Assembly: GCA_012934845.2 (NCBI GenBank)
Contig: WNNJ02001142.1
Span: 124,001 to 188,000 of the forward strand
Reading direction: 5' to 3'
Length of the DNA stretch: 64,000 bases
Source of the DNA: Pomphorhynchus laevis
Taxonomy: Eukaryota; Acanthocephala; Palaeacanthocephala; Echinorhynchida; Pomphorhynchidae
Positions 1 to 13,030 of this stretch are shown one piece after another (the first letter of the stretch is position 1; each line of letters opens with the position of its first letter). The position numbers and the translations under genes are program-made. The notes beneath the pieces are model-generated. The model did no database searches and had not been told where the DNA came from. It saw only the letters and a program-made list of their open reading frames with translations.

Positions 1-1470
1 ACATGTCATAGCCACTACCTAAAATATGGTATAGTAGGTCACAGTTCTTATGAATCTCCGGATGTAGATATTGGCTATGCTAATACGCTTATCGTTCCTA
101 CAGAGTGATATAACTAAACAATACAGGGCTGGACAAGAGTAGTTTAAAATGATGGATTATCTTAAGGAGCTTTTCACTAAGTTTAAAAGACCTTGAGATG
201 AAGATGAGTGAGGGGGTATGTACGGAGTAAAATGGGTGTAGATGTGCTTAGGTATAAATCGAGTAATATCCAGAGGGGACGGATATACCGCGACTCTTGA
301 AGGACTATAACATCTGCATCTCTACCAGATAGAAGGCTAAGGGTGAAGCACCTACCGAATACCACTGAAGGATATTCAATTAAAAAGGCTCTTGATTACT
401 TCCCATTGCTTTGATTTAAGCGCAGTGGGACGCCTTCCGCCTAGTCGGAATTAGATGCGGGAAGATAGCCCTTTCCACATCCCGTTCCAACAGGAGAAGA
501 TATTTGCCCACGGACATTATCTTCATTTCCCTGGTTTGTGATTGCCCATAATGAGTTCGTGTGAGCCAGCTTATTTGGTGATATTAACTGCCATGAACCA
601 TTCCTTTTGTTGTATTTGGCTGAATTTCTTTTGTTGGTCGTTGCAATCCCAACTGTGGGAGTTTGGGTGGAATTCCCAAATGTACCAACTAAAGACTAAA
701 CTAGGTATTTAAGATGCTTAATGGATTCCTGATATCTCGCATCCATGAACTTTATTATATCAGCAAAATTAATACTTTTTCCTTATTCCAGTCTGTGACA
801 GCTCTAGTAAAACTGTTGTGTTTAGGTATATCCGGCATGTGCCTCCTTTGGTAGTTTTTAAAGTGAATACATTTTCTTAAACCATGCGGGGTGCTCACCC
901 CCCCCCGCTGTTCAAGCAGCACAGTTTGCTCTCACATTTGGTTTGATGTATCGTGCTTGAACCGCATACCTCGCATTTTAGGGGCGAGGAACAACTTGAT
1001 GATCAGTGCCCCAAATGGTGGCACTTATTACAGTGTGGGTAAGTTACTGTATCTGTCTCCATTAGAGTAAATTTCAAATTGTACCCGATAAAGTGATTAC
1101 ATGGAGTGTTAATTACAATGTAAGCAATATCCATTTGTGCGCTGCAGTATGTTATTGGTATGGAAGACCATTCTTGCTAGTTGTAAAGCGGATTTTGGAG
1201 ATGTTACATTCTTTCTTTAGAGCTGCTACGTCTTCTTCCGTGCTGTATGTAGAAATTTTATTGATTTTAACTGATGACATAATTAGTTTTGATAAGATGG
1301 TGGCTATATCCAAGAATCTTTTGTTACAAAATTCGGTATAAGATCTGACCAAGTCGGGGGAGGCAAAGGATATTTTAAGTTCGCCTTCATAGTATTCGAT
1401 TGTATTGAATATAATTCGCTAATTAGATTGGTTGGTGAAGTTTCTTAAGAAAATGTTAAATAGATTTTGA
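1..1470 (-). mobile_element. 5'-truncated copy of APE-type LINE (I/Jockey group), ORF1 end to endonuclease start
   Basis: Reverse-strand relative of the LINE at 32508-36370. Positions 1-480 read backward match its endonuclease start almost word for word, including SLLSGRDADVIVLQES (about 365-290) and the segment before it. Positions 480-1350 match ORF1 more distantly: a CCHC-like stretch reads backward at about 1020-900 (HCNKCHHLGH then CEVCGSS), and TEEDVAALKKE at about 1240 corresponds to TEEDIIALTSE in the other copy. Many stops and frameshifts show it is dead. The copy runs off the left edge, so its reverse transcriptase would lie outside the window; its 5' end fades near 1470. It lies just upstream of the GTF2H4 exons in the opposite orientation and probably sits in an intron of that gene. 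Confidence 0.85.
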
Positions 1471-1700
1471 CAAAATCCACAATGAATTAGTGAATCGCAT
1501 AACTTAATTATTGAAGCGATCAAACGTATGGAACTAAAATAATTCTAGTATAAGCACTGGCTTTGCGCTGCTCTATAGATCTTACAGTTTTTTATTTTTA
1601 TAATTCTGCTATAAAGTAATTCCGGCAATAGATCGTTTTAAATTAATCTATTGATTTTCTATTTACAATTGATTAGATTTTGAAATTTTATTTTATCAAG

Positions 1701-3308
1701 ATTACCAAACATGTGTTGTTGCTTACTCACGCGAATTTCTTTAAAGAATGCATTGGAAAAAGGAATTGCTGCTGATTCTGTATGTATAGGATTTTTAATC
1801 ATTTTAATTATTGTTCTGAGTTTCAGGTAATCGAATTTCTTGGTACGAACCTTACCCGCAAATCAAATTCGATGAAACAAACTCAGGTACGAAGTTTTAA
1901 GCGTTAAGAACTGACAAATATTTATAAAAATTGTTATAGGTTACCATAACTGCTAATTGTTCTTATGTTGACTTCGGCTAACCACATATCCACCTTATCT
2001 TTATTTGAATTTTGAAATGTAAATTTTACTTTAATATTAAAAAATCAGCAAATTATATGTTAATAAAATATAAATTATTTAAATTTGACCGCAAACTTAT
2101 GATTTGATTATAAGAGTTTAATTATTTCTATCTGACTTTTATTTCATAAAAATTCAATTGAACTACGTTTTAAAATGTACCTAAAGTAATCAACTATTTA
2201 ATTCAATATAATATTTAATAATTTAATTCAATATCTATTTTATTTTTTTTGCAAATTATAATTTTATATTATATTTGATATAATATAATTTATTACCTAC
2301 GAATAAAATGAAATGAAACAATGATAAAAAGTAATCGAATATTTAATAATTTAATAATTTAATATTTAATAATTTAATTCAATATATATTTCTTTAATTT
2401 TTTGTAAAATATAATTTTACCATTCAATTAATAAATCTGTTATATTTTTGAACAACTGCTATTTATTTAAGAAAGTTTTATTATTATAATAAATATAAGA
2501 TTTAATTTATATAAGATAAATAAATTAATTAATAATTTTTTTATCTATTTATTTATATATTGATGATCCTCGAACGGATGTCCAACTTGAATGTTCCTCA
2601 ACTACCCTGCACGCTGTATTTTTCACTTATTATCTCAGTACTTAGAAATTCATATCCATTATTTATTGACGTACCATCAAGTGATATCGCATCCCCCATA
2701 GGATTCATAACGCAGCTAGCCGTATTTCCTGTACACCATTTGCGCTACTCGATAACTTTCTAATCGTGCAATCGATAATCGATAATCGATATTTAATATT
2801 GGAAAATCTTTATTTAATTACTTTAATAATCATATTTTTGAATAAATGTTAAATATTATAATAGAATATATTATGTTAATTAATATTATAATATGATAAT
2901 TAAATATAATTATTTAAATATTTGTTTATTTCACACCCCTTGTCATAATTTCCTAATTGTCAATGTTTAAACGATGATGCTTTTGTTAAGGACAAATTAG
3001 AATTACCACAAGTAATTAAAGATCAGATTAAATTGTGGGAAATTGAAAACATAAGAGTAACGGCAGAACCTGGTTACGTTTACACATTGTTCGACAGTAA
3101 AGTAAGCTTTGATATGCTGTCATCTTACGCCGAGGTAAACCTTTCGGTGTTAATTACTTCTTAAAGACGAATTTTCTTTAAGAATATTGGATGTCTTCTC
3201 TTTCGTGACGATATAAAATTAATTATGGTTATCCACGAGAAAGGGCATGATGATGTGAGACGATTCTGGAAGAATCACCGTAACAGTACACGTTGTAATC
3301 CAAAGTGA
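1701..3308 (+). CDS. GTF2H4: TFIIH core subunit p52 (GTF2H4/Tfb2), C-terminal exons
   Basis: Four short exons align in order with the C-terminal third of GTF2H4: 1701-1779 (LPNM..., ending LEKGIAADS), 1827-1886 (VIEFLGTNLTRKSNSMKQTQ), 2991-3134 (LPQVIKDQIKLWEIE...), 3183-3308 (ending GHDDVRRFWKNHRNS plus seven residues and TGA). Human p52 has matching RFPNM, TITDQIRLWELE and GHSDVKRFWKRQK. Two introns are 47 and 48 bp; the one between exons two and three is about 1.1 kb of AT-rich DNA. p52 anchors the XPB helicase in TFIIH, and this C-terminal domain pairs with p8/TTDA (GTF2H5) in nucleotide excision repair and transcription initiation. No stop interrupts the exons. Three of the four acceptors are AAG, so the outer edges, above all 1701, are uncertain. 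Exons for the N-terminal two thirds are not visible and should lie left of the window or beyond the LINE fragment. Confidence 0.8.
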
Positions 3309-3409
3309 GTGGCAACGGTGTCTTACTGTTTCTCGCCATTTTAATGTGGCATCTACATCAGTTATTTGTCTATTCGTAAATGTAATTACTTTATTATTTC
3401 TCATTTTGT

Positions 3410-3415
3410 AATAAA
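3410..3415 (+). promoter_or_regulatory. candidate polyadenylation signal of GTF2H4
   Basis: AATAAA about 100 bases after the GTF2H4 stop codon, in a run of TAATAAATAAAT. Position and spacing fit a 3' UTR signal, but the hexamer is frequent by chance in DNA this AT-rich. Confidence 0.4.
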
Positions 3416-3419
3416 TAAA

Positions 3420-5125
3420 TCTTAACATTCACTTTTCGTCAATAATTAAGCGCCGGAACTAAGGTTGGCGCTTTTTCAAAAGGTTGGCTTTTATTCCTAA
3501 AAGGTATTTTATTATTAAACGGTGTTCTCAATTTTTGACCATTTAATTAGATATTTTACTATCTGTGATATAATGTGATACTCAAAATTCTTTTTCCTAC
3601 TTTTACTAATAGCGATACGATGGAACTGGTAAGAGCGTTTATTTAGCAGACATCGTTTTAAATAAAAGAACCAAACATAGTTTTTATTTGTTACCGGCTT
3701 TTGACATTTATTTTAAATTTATAAATTGAGGTTTTACTTTCGACTTTAACTTTAAATTTAAGGTCTTATTTTTTAAACGTTATTTTTACGATTTGGTTAA
3801 TTCTAAATTGTCTTTTAAAAAAATTATCACGTCATATCACGTCATAGAATTTGTATCAATGATACAAATTCTTCCGCGTTGGTGTGGATAAATATTCATT
3901 ACAACGGATTTCTAGAATTTTATCGATAGCATTTGATGGTAGTTTATAGCATTTGTGCAATATAGCTTCTTCCAATAATGCTATCTTCCAATATATCATT
4001 TGTCGGGATTATCAACAGAATTACGTAGGGATTATTCAATTATCGACTATATAATAAATAATAAATAATTATTAATAATTATTGATTATTTAATTACGTT
4101 AAAATCATTGAAATTTGTCTCATTACATTTAAAGAATTATTGAAGAATTAAAGAATTATTGCTCAAATTTATTATAATATATGAATTTTATTCAGTTTCA
4201 TTAGGTAAAATAGACGATTTTGTTTGTATTATTTAAAATGCTTATTTTAAAAGAACTTTAAATATAAGAAACGTTCTTACAAGAAGTAGTTCAGTCGCCA
4301 ATTGAGAAAATATACTCTTAGGCGAGACAAGTATTGGAAGATATCATTTTAAGGCGTAGTTTTATAGTGCAAAATCTTTCTTTAAATATTTTTACCCTAG
4401 ACGCATCCGAATGACTTGATGCGCAGACCAAGTTTAAATGTTAGCGGATTTATTTACTACTAACGAAAAGTCATTGTATTTGAACAAAAGCTGAATATGT
4501 TGGTGTTGGAAGCACATAAGTGTTTAGTCGCAAATTCGAAAATGTTAAATCTAAAACATTCGAACAACAAAACCACGCCTAGCTGCAGAAAACCTTTATT
4601 TAACAAATCGTTCGATGACGTCAATGAAGCAAAAATACGATGCACGAAGATAATATGAAGATGATTAACACCTTATGTCGAAGAACAAGCATGATTTCAA
4701 TTGTCTTTTTAAAGTCGTATTGACTCGAAATACTTTTACATTTCATTGAAAATTCTGGAAACATACAAATGATAAAGTGCAGATATAGCACAGCCACACT
4801 TACCCTATGATTTTCTTCTCAACGATTTCTATTTAACCACAAGTAAACGTACACTGGTGTACAGATAGGTCGTCAGACCATGGACCAACATATGGACAAC
4901 ATCTTTATATATGGACTATGGGCCAAAAGAACTCCAGAATTTTATATACCACCTCAATTCTAATGGAAGCATAAAGTATAGACAAAAGCATATTAAATGA
5001 TGTGGAGTAGCACCCCATCTATAGGGGTACTCTACATCTAATTCTGGAGCATCCACTACATCTACTAGTATTCGTGGCTTTTTAGTTTGGCGCAAACGTA
5101 GTCCGCTGTGCATATGAGTCCGTAA
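3420..5125. other. intergenic AT-rich DNA without recognised gene
   Basis: No conserved protein or RNA recognised. A forward reading at about 4474-4660 is open for some 50 codons (MLVLEAHKCLVANSKM...), and a reverse reading at 4916-5128 for 70 codons, but neither resembles a family I know nor has convincing exon borders. Confidence 0.5.
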
Positions 5126-5126
5126 C

Positions 5127-5165
5127 ACTCGCGTAAAGTGTGTTGGTCGGTATTATTGTGGATAT
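5127..5165. repeat. short dispersed motif, copy 1
   Basis: Begins ACACTCGCGTAAAGTGTGTT and continues with a CGGTRTTATYGTG word. The same ~40 bases recur at 11986-12025 in the same direction. It stands out as a GC-richer island in AT-rich DNA and may be the end of a mobile element; no partner inverted end was seen. Confidence 0.5.
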
Positions 5166-8100
5166 CGAGTATGTGTAATATTTAATAATTTGTAATATAA
5201 AAACTATAAATAATATTATTATTACATATTGACCCGTGGACTTTGTTTTTCCGCTAATATAACCTCTGTCAGAAATACTGACATAAATCTTATATCTTAT
5301 ATTATATATATCTTATATCTTAAATCTTATATAATTATTTATTATTTATCTTTATTTTTAATTTATGTATAGTATAAAATACGTAATCCCAGATATCTGA
5401 TCTGATTTGTCCCAATTATAAGTTCTTAATGACATGTGGACTTTGCATTCCAGGTAATATAACCTGTCAGAAATACTGAAACTACTATTGGTTACGACAT
5501 TATTACTTTTCTGCTAACTTTCAAACAAGTTTGATGAATTTTTTCTTGAATGTAGAATGTATAATGTAGAATTATACATCAAAAAATATAAAAATCTTAT
5601 ATAATTATTTATTATTTATCTTTATTTTTAATTTTTAAATATTTATATGGTTTAAAATACGTAGACTCAGTTAGCTGATCTTATTTGTTCTACCGACAAG
5701 TAATTATTTCGTTTTGCATTGATTTTGTTTTGTGGAATAGGGGTCAAAACTTTATAACATAGCTGTTAATTAATAATTTTTAAATAAATTATAAGTTATA
5801 TTTCAATTGTTGTATCATACCTATGTTACTTCAGTAGTTAAAGGAATAGTGGAATAGTAGCCGGAACCTGATAACATAGCGGTTCCTCCTGAACCGCTAT
5901 GTTGTCATTGAAGGTTGAGGTTGAGGTTGACGTTGAAATATATTTGACACTCGTCTTTAACCAAACTGTATGGATTAAATCCGGATGTTCTAATCGATCA
6001 TTCGTTTGGAGAGTCTCTATGGAGGAAATTTCATCAGAGGAAATACGTCATTAGCATGTATTTGGCACCTCTGCTATGTTGCGTCGAGGAATAGTGGCCG
6101 AAACCTAATAGCATAGCAGTTCCTCATGATGACCTCTCATCCTTATTCTGATACAACGTCTGTTATTTATTAGTCAATTCATAAAAATGACTTTTATTTT
6201 AAATTTTAACTTGATTAAATATAAATTGTACAAAATCTTATATAATTATTTATATAATTACTTATATAACTACTTATATAATTACTTATATAATTATTTA
6301 TTATCCTGCTAACTTTCAAACAAGTTTGATGAATTTTTTCTTGATCTTATAATGTAGAATTATACATCATATCTTTATATGACATTATATTTTTCTGCTA
6401 ATTTTAATATAAGTTTGATTTTTCCTTTTTCTTATAATTTTACATAAAAAAAACAAAAAATATTATAAAAAATTTATTTAAACTATTAAGCGAAAACTTG
6501 TTATTATTTAAAAGTTATTATTTTGTTTTGTGTTGACTTTGTTTTGTGAAAAATGGACCAAAACCTAATAACATAGCGGTTCCTGTTGATGGCCTATAAT
6601 CCTTATTCTGATACATCGTATATTATTTATTAGTCAATTCATAAAAATTGATTTTTTTAATTTCAATTTTAAATTTTATTAAAATTCAAATTCTATATAA
6701 ATATAATTTGTAAAAAGTCTTATATAATTATTTATTATTTATAATTATTTGTCGTTTCTTTTAATTAAACGATCGTATAAAATACGTAGACTCAGTTACC
6801 TTATCTGATTTTACAAGGTAGAGGCAGGAAAAATTCATGTGCTTGAGTTTGAATGTTCAGTGTGTTAGCACATATCTCTGAGGATAACAGACCTGGTCTT
6901 ATAATATAATGGAATACATACGAAAGAGTTAAAATGTATTAGGATTTAAATATTTTTAGTACGAAGCGTTTTTCTGCAAACTGTCAAGGTATATTCAATA
7001 AAATACGTAATCAGGGCGTATTTGGCCAACTGTTTTGTAGGGTCGAGGAATAGTGGCCGAAACCTAATAACGTAGCATTTGCTCTTGATGACCTCTAATC
7101 CTTATTCTGATACATCGAATGTTGTTTGTTAGTCAATTCATAACAATTGACTGTTATTTTAAATTTCAATTTTTTATTTTAACTTGATATAAATTATTAC
7201 ACGTAATGCTTTACTCCAACTAAATGAAATAAAACCCAATTATATTAGTCAATTAGTCAATTTATTTAAATTTAAATAAATTGACTAATTTATTTAAATT
7301 TATTTAAATTTATTGATTTTTTTATTTAAATTTTAAATCTTAACTTGATATAAATATAAATTTTATAAGATTTTATATAATTAAAAATATATTAAATATT
7401 TAAAATTAATATTCTAAATATTGTACTTTCAAACTAACTTTAAACTGTAACTTTTGCTATCCGCATCAAGCCGAGAGACTGCGGTGGGCATTAATAAATA
7501 ACTTCTCAGATAATTATTAATTATTTATTTTTATTTATTTTTTATTTATATTTAGTATAAATATTTTTGTATTTGAATAGGATTCACTAGATAATTAAAT
7601 TTCATCAGAGTAAATACGTCATCAGCATATATTTGGCCCCGCTGCTATGTTGGATCGATGAATAGGGATCGAAATCTGATAGTATATCCTAATAGCCTAT
7701 ATTCCTTATTCTGATATATCGTATGTTATTTATTAGTCAATTCAGAACAATTGACTTTTATTTTAAATTACAATTTTTTATTTTTAGCTTATATATAGTA
7801 TATATGTTATATATATGTCATTTATATATGTTATAAAATACGTAAACTCAGCTGATCTGATTAATAAATCTTCTTAAAAACGCGGTATAAAATCGAAATA
7901 TAATTATTTATATAATTATTTATTCATCTTTATATATACAATACGTAGACTTAATTATCTGATCATAAAATATAAATATTATATAAAAATCTTTGTATAA
8001 AAATTTTATGAATATACAAATAATATGCTTTGTATTAGAATAAGATACTAGATCATCAAAATCAATCAGAGGAAATACATCATTAGCATGTATTTGGCTC

Positions 8101-9063
8101 CGCTGCTATGTTGGGTAGAGAAGTTAGGGGCCGAAACCTGATATCATAGCAGTTCATCCTGGTGACCACTAATTCTTATTATGATACAAAGTCTGTTATT
8201 TATTAGTCAATTCATGAAAATGACTTTTTAAATAAATACAATTTATATAAATCCGAAACCTGATAGCATAGCAGTTCCTCCTGATGACCTCTAATCCTTA
8301 TTCTGATACAACGTCTGTTATTCATTAGTCAATTCATAAAATTACTGTTTTAAATTTCAATTTTTTTATTTTAACTTGATATAAATTATAAAAAATCTTA
8401 TAACAATTATTTATTTTATTATTTAATTATTAAATTTTGAGTTATTGATTTAGCATTACATTATTACATGAATCATAAATTATTACATGTAATGCTATAC
8501 TCCAGCTGTATGAAATAAAACCCAATTATATTTCATGTTAAAGTTCAAATATACTCTTATTTGAACTTTATTGAACGAAAGAACTGTTAACTTATTTGAA
8601 AATAAATAAGATTTTCTGTTGAAATCAATAGAATAACGACTGGGTATTATGATCATCTCTTAATACTTTTTGGCAGTAGAAAGTACTTTTATTCAAATTT
8701 CGAGCCGTTAAGGATCTTTTAAAACTAGAACTCGTTGTACAAGACAAAGCCTTTCTACATAATAGCTAACATAAAATTTAGTTATTTAGAGGAATAGGGG
8801 TCAAAACCTGATAGCATAGCAGTTTTTCCTGATGACCTCATAACAATTGACTTTTATTTTAAATTTTAATTTTAAATTTTAGCTTGGTATAAATGATATA
8901 AAATCTTATAATAATTATAATTATTTTTATTTTTATTATTTTTAATTTATTATTTTTTCATTTATTCTCAGCCATAAATGAAGTAACAATTTTATTCAAA
9001 ATGCTGGTAGATATCTAAAATTTTATATTCAAATTTTATTTTTGATAAAATTAATTATTAATT

Positions 9064-9240
9064 ATTTCATTATTTTATTTTAATTTATCATTATGTTTAA
9101 TTTATAAATGATAAATTTCATGTTGGATTATAAATTTGTAATGTCTGTGACGCGTTGATTTATCTTCAATATAATATATAATATAAGTATAGAAGTAGTT
9201 CCCGATGAAAGGATTAATTACCGATTAAAGTCCCCGATGA
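9064..9240 (+). repeat. recent local duplication, copy 1
   Basis: A 177-base block containing TGTCTGTGACGCGTTGATTT and AGAAGTAGTTCCCGATGAAA is repeated at 9660-9836 with about one mismatch. A more diverged relative of its middle is at about 11385-11415. The neighbouring block 9262-9430 is also repeated at 10367-10545. These copies are much younger than the surrounding repeat family. Confidence 0.85.
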
Positions 9241-9659
9241 CTATAAAATTTTATACTCAAATTTTATTTTTGATAATCAAATTTCTTCAGAGGAAATGCG
9301 TTATTAGCACGTATTTGTCCCCTTGCTATGTTGGGTCAAGGAATAGGGGCCGAAACATGATAACATATCAGTTCTTCCTGATGACGTCAAATCCTATAAC
9401 ATACTTGTTATAAGTCAATTTATAAAAATTGACTTTTATTTTAAATTTTAATTTTAAATTTTAACTTGATATAAATATAAGTTGTATGAAATAGGGGCCG
9501 AAATATGATAACATAGCAGTTCCTACTAATTACCTTTAATCCTTATTATGACACAACGTATGTTATTTATTAGTCAATTTATAAAAATTGACTTTTATTT
9601 TAATTTTAACTTGATATAAGTAATAATAAATATAAAATAAAATTATTTAATTATTTATT

Positions 9660-9836
9660 ATTTCATTATTTTATTTTAATTTATCATTATGTTTAATTTA
9701 TAAATGATAAATTTCATGTTGGATTATAAATTTGTAATGTCTGTGACGCGTTGATTTATCTTCAATATAATATATAATATAAGTATAGAAGTAGTTCCCG
9801 ATGAAAGGATTAGTTACCGATTAAAGTCCCCGATGA
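9660..9836 (+). repeat. recent local duplication, copy 2
   Basis: Near-identical partner of 9064-9240, 596 bases downstream in the same orientation. Confidence 0.85.
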
Positions 9837-10860
9837 AAGGATTTAATTATGTATGTTATAAAACAAACAATGTACCATCAATTAATCATCCCTTTGCTGA
9901 AATGCAAATTGGCATTTTAGCAAATGTAAATTAAATTTATCAGTTTACATTTAAAAATTCATATAAGAATTTATAAGAACTTTTATTACAAAATTCTATT
10001 TCAACAACACAATAATAATCCAACATAAATGCTGTGGTATTTTCTCTTAATTTACATCGTTTTTACTTTTATATTTAATAAATATTTAGTATCTAAGTTA
10101 ATGTCCATAAAATTCAAATTTTAGATTATAAAAGTACAAAGGTTTTCTAAACATCATGTTTTTGCATTTCATATATAATTATCTATTGTAAGGTTTTTCT
10201 CCCTTTATTCGCGATAATTTTAAAAAACTTTTACACTAAAAAGACAATTATAATTGTCTAATTATTTGATATAGAGTAAATCAAAAGCTTACCCATTTTA
10301 AATAAAGATGCGACTTTTCAGTAAATGTGATTTATTCTCTTAATTTACATCGTCCTATTTTTTTACAATTTTATTTTTGATAATCAAATTTCTCCAGAGG
10401 AAATGCGTTATTAGCACGTATTTGTCCCCTTGCTATGTTGGGTCAAGGAATAGGGGCCGAAACATGATAATATATCAGTTCTTCCTGATGACGTCAAATC
10501 CTTATTCTGATACATACTTGTTATAAGTCAATTTATAAAAATTGACTTTTATTTTAAATTTCAATTTTAAATTTTAATTTTAAATTTTAACTTGATATAA
10601 ATATAAATTGTATGAAATAGGGGCGAAACCTGATAACATAGCAGTTCCTCCTGATGACCTCTAATCCTTATTATGACACAACGTATGTTATTTATTAGTC
10701 AATTCATAACAACTTTTATTTTAATTTTAACTTGATATAAGTAATAATAAATATAAAATAAAATTATTTAATTATTTATTATTTTATTTTAATTCATCAT
10801 TATGTTAAATTTATAAATAATATAAATAAGTAGACTCAGTTACCTGATACGATAAATGAT

Positions 10861-12585
10861 TAATTATTAATGATTAATCATTAATAAATTATTAATCATT
10901 AATTAATGATAATTGATGATATTAATAATATCAATATTAATATAAAAATTATAAAAATTATAAAAATTATTATTAAAAATTAATATCAATATTAATATTA
11001 AATATTATCATTAATATTTAATATTAATGATATTTAATATTAATTAAATATTATTATAGAAATTGAATTAAAGAAAAAACTGAAATTAAACTGATTATTA
11101 AAGATTTAAATTATTTATTTTTAATTATTATTAAATCTATTTTACAAAATATCGTAAATTTGTTTTAGTTTTTAGTGCTAACAAATTAGTATTAATCTGG
11201 ACGACTATCAAATTCATTAGAGAATTGTAATTCAGAAAATATTAAGTTTAAATATGTTATCTAGTGGATTACCTTGTCAGCACATTGACAGCGCATTTGA
11301 CTTAGGACGGTATTGCTTTAGAGTTCTTTAAATCTCAACTAATGGATGCGTCAATTTCCTTTTGGATTGAAAATTTGCAATGCCTGTGAAACGTTGATTT
11401 ATCTTTAATATAATATTCCGCACATATTTCATAGTTTGATAGTAGTAGACACACAATGAACAGAGCACACCGCACTTTTATACATCTTATACCGTGTACT
11501 CTGATCACTAAACATATGGCAAGTTATTCACTCTGTGGTAATGAATGAGAAATGAACAATATCTTCTGATAATGAACGCATTTGAAAGAAACGAATCACC
11601 ATTTATTTACTGATACAGAAGCTTTAGGTAAACATTTGTGGTTTTTAATTTGTGAATCCATGTAAATCCAAGTGCACATGGATACTTTCATAATTCATAA
11701 ATTTACTTGAACGATAGATAGTAAATACTTTAAAGAGTCAATACTTTAGTACAAATAGTTCACTATTTGCTCATTAAAAAGCAAAATTCCCTTTCATTAG
11801 CATGCAAGTCGATGCAACTAGTTCCTTTAATATGCCAACCCAATGCTACTATATGGATATATCAGATACAATAAAATTGATTTGTATAGCGTTTTCTTTT
11901 TTATACGGCATAGTTTTTAGGATTCATTTACAAAATAGATTAAAAGGTAAACATATTGTTTAATATATTAAATATCGATCGCCACACTCGCGTAAAGCGT
12001 GTTACCCGGTGTTATCGTGCATCTTTTTGTATATTTTTATAATAACGACTTCATTTCAGTCGATTTATAAAATAAATCGACTGTATACTTTAAACTTCAT
12101 TAAGTGTTAAAGTATTACTTGTGTTAAATTATTACTTGCATAGGATGAGGGTACCTTGCGGTAATTACAACGTTCAGCTGTAACAAAAGTTCATTTGTTT
12201 ACAGTGTCCATTATGTGTCAATTTATCGTAAAAAGTTGGAAAATATGGCAATTATTGAAATATAGATGGAAAAAAAATTAAAATTATAAAATTATTCAAA
12301 TATTGATGACTTATCCTTATTGTTTAAAGATCAAGATAAATTTGCCAGACTCATTTTCTAAATTACTAATCATTGCATTTTACATTAAAACTATTATTTT
12401 AATTAATGAATATTATTAATATTTTATAGCTTTCGGAAATTTCCGCCTTAATTTTTTTTAATTTCAAAAGAAATAGAAGAAAATCAAAAAATGTACAAAA
12501 ATATTAAAACAAAAATAACAATTAAGACGTTAATTATATCTTCTTGCAATCAGTTCAATAAGATATAGTACATGTTTAAAATTGG
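10861..12585. other. intergenic AT-rich DNA
   Basis: Mostly runs of A and T (the stretch 10850-11060 is almost pure TTAAT/ATATT words). A second copy of the short CGCGTAAAG motif lies at 11986-12025. No gene recognised. Confidence 0.5.
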
Positions 12586-12589
12586 TCAC

Positions 12590-13030
12590 CTAAATTTATA
12601 TTATGAACCACATTATGCATTACAACTTGTACTAACTCCATATTCCCCCGTCACCGATATATAATAATTCGATATAATCGGGTTTTATTTATATTCTACC
12701 CATCAATCATTTAAATTTTTTCCATATTTAAACATTGGCCCAGTCGAATTAATGTTGTGAAATTTATTATGAACAACAAAACATTCCCTACTTACCCCTT
12801 TTACCCCGTCCCATATAAACAAATATTCGCCGTATTTAAAGGTTTTCCTTAAAATATACTACCACATAATTAAAAATTTTCACTCAAATTAATATTATAA
12901 ACTACAATATATATTACAGCGTTTACTAACACTTTATTCCCCCTTCCCAATATATAATAATTTGATATATTCATAGTTTTATTTTTTAATATTCTACCCG
13001 TCAATCATTTACGTTTTATCCATATTCGTA
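12590..13030 (+). repeat. old tandem duplication, ~290 bp period
   Basis: The block starting at about 12590 recurs at about 12882 with many changes. Shared landmarks in the same order are a CCCCC run, CGATATATAATAATTYGATA-like sequence, TTCTACCCATCAATCATTTA and TCCATATT. A similar old pair follows at about 13268-13345 and 13558-13640, sharing AAACATCCCTTAGTTTAC. Confidence 0.65.

Larger units (their letters stand above)
5220..10860 (+). repeat. cluster of an AT-rich dispersed repeat family (about 13 cores)
   Basis: A recurrent core reads GGAATAGGGGCCGAAACC, then a word like GATAACATAGCAGTTCCTCC, then TGATGACCTCTAATCC, a TTATTCTGATAC word, and TTATTTATTAGTCAATTCAT, followed by an AT-rich tail and often AAATACGTAGACTCAGTTAG. 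A leading block (AGAGGAAATACGTCATTAGC) precedes the better copies. Cores start near 5734, 5842, 6086, 6548, 7038, 7655, 8118, 8253, 8790, 9337, 9490, 10446 and 10615, all forward, with irregular spacing and divergence. A reverse copy is at 43860-43905 and a second cluster lies at 60.9-63.7 kb. There is no coding capacity, tRNA-like box A/B or clear terminal inverted repeat, so the class (Helitron-like, SINE-like or foldback) stays open. Confidence 0.8.

Noticed and set aside
4260-4660. Forward readings such as LQEVVQSPIEKIYS and FNKSFDDVNEAKIR as possible exons
   Set aside because: No family recognised, stops between segments and no convincing splice sites.
6080-10700. CTGATGA with GAAAC nearby in the dispersed AT-rich repeats, considered as ribozymes
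   Set aside because: No GAAA follows CTGATGA after a stem II; the order and stem III pairing do not fit, and the key bases vary among copies.
5220-10860. Regularly recurring cores considered as a CRISPR array
   Set aside because: Repeats are diverged and irregularly spaced, spacers are not unique short segments, and the genome is eukaryotic.
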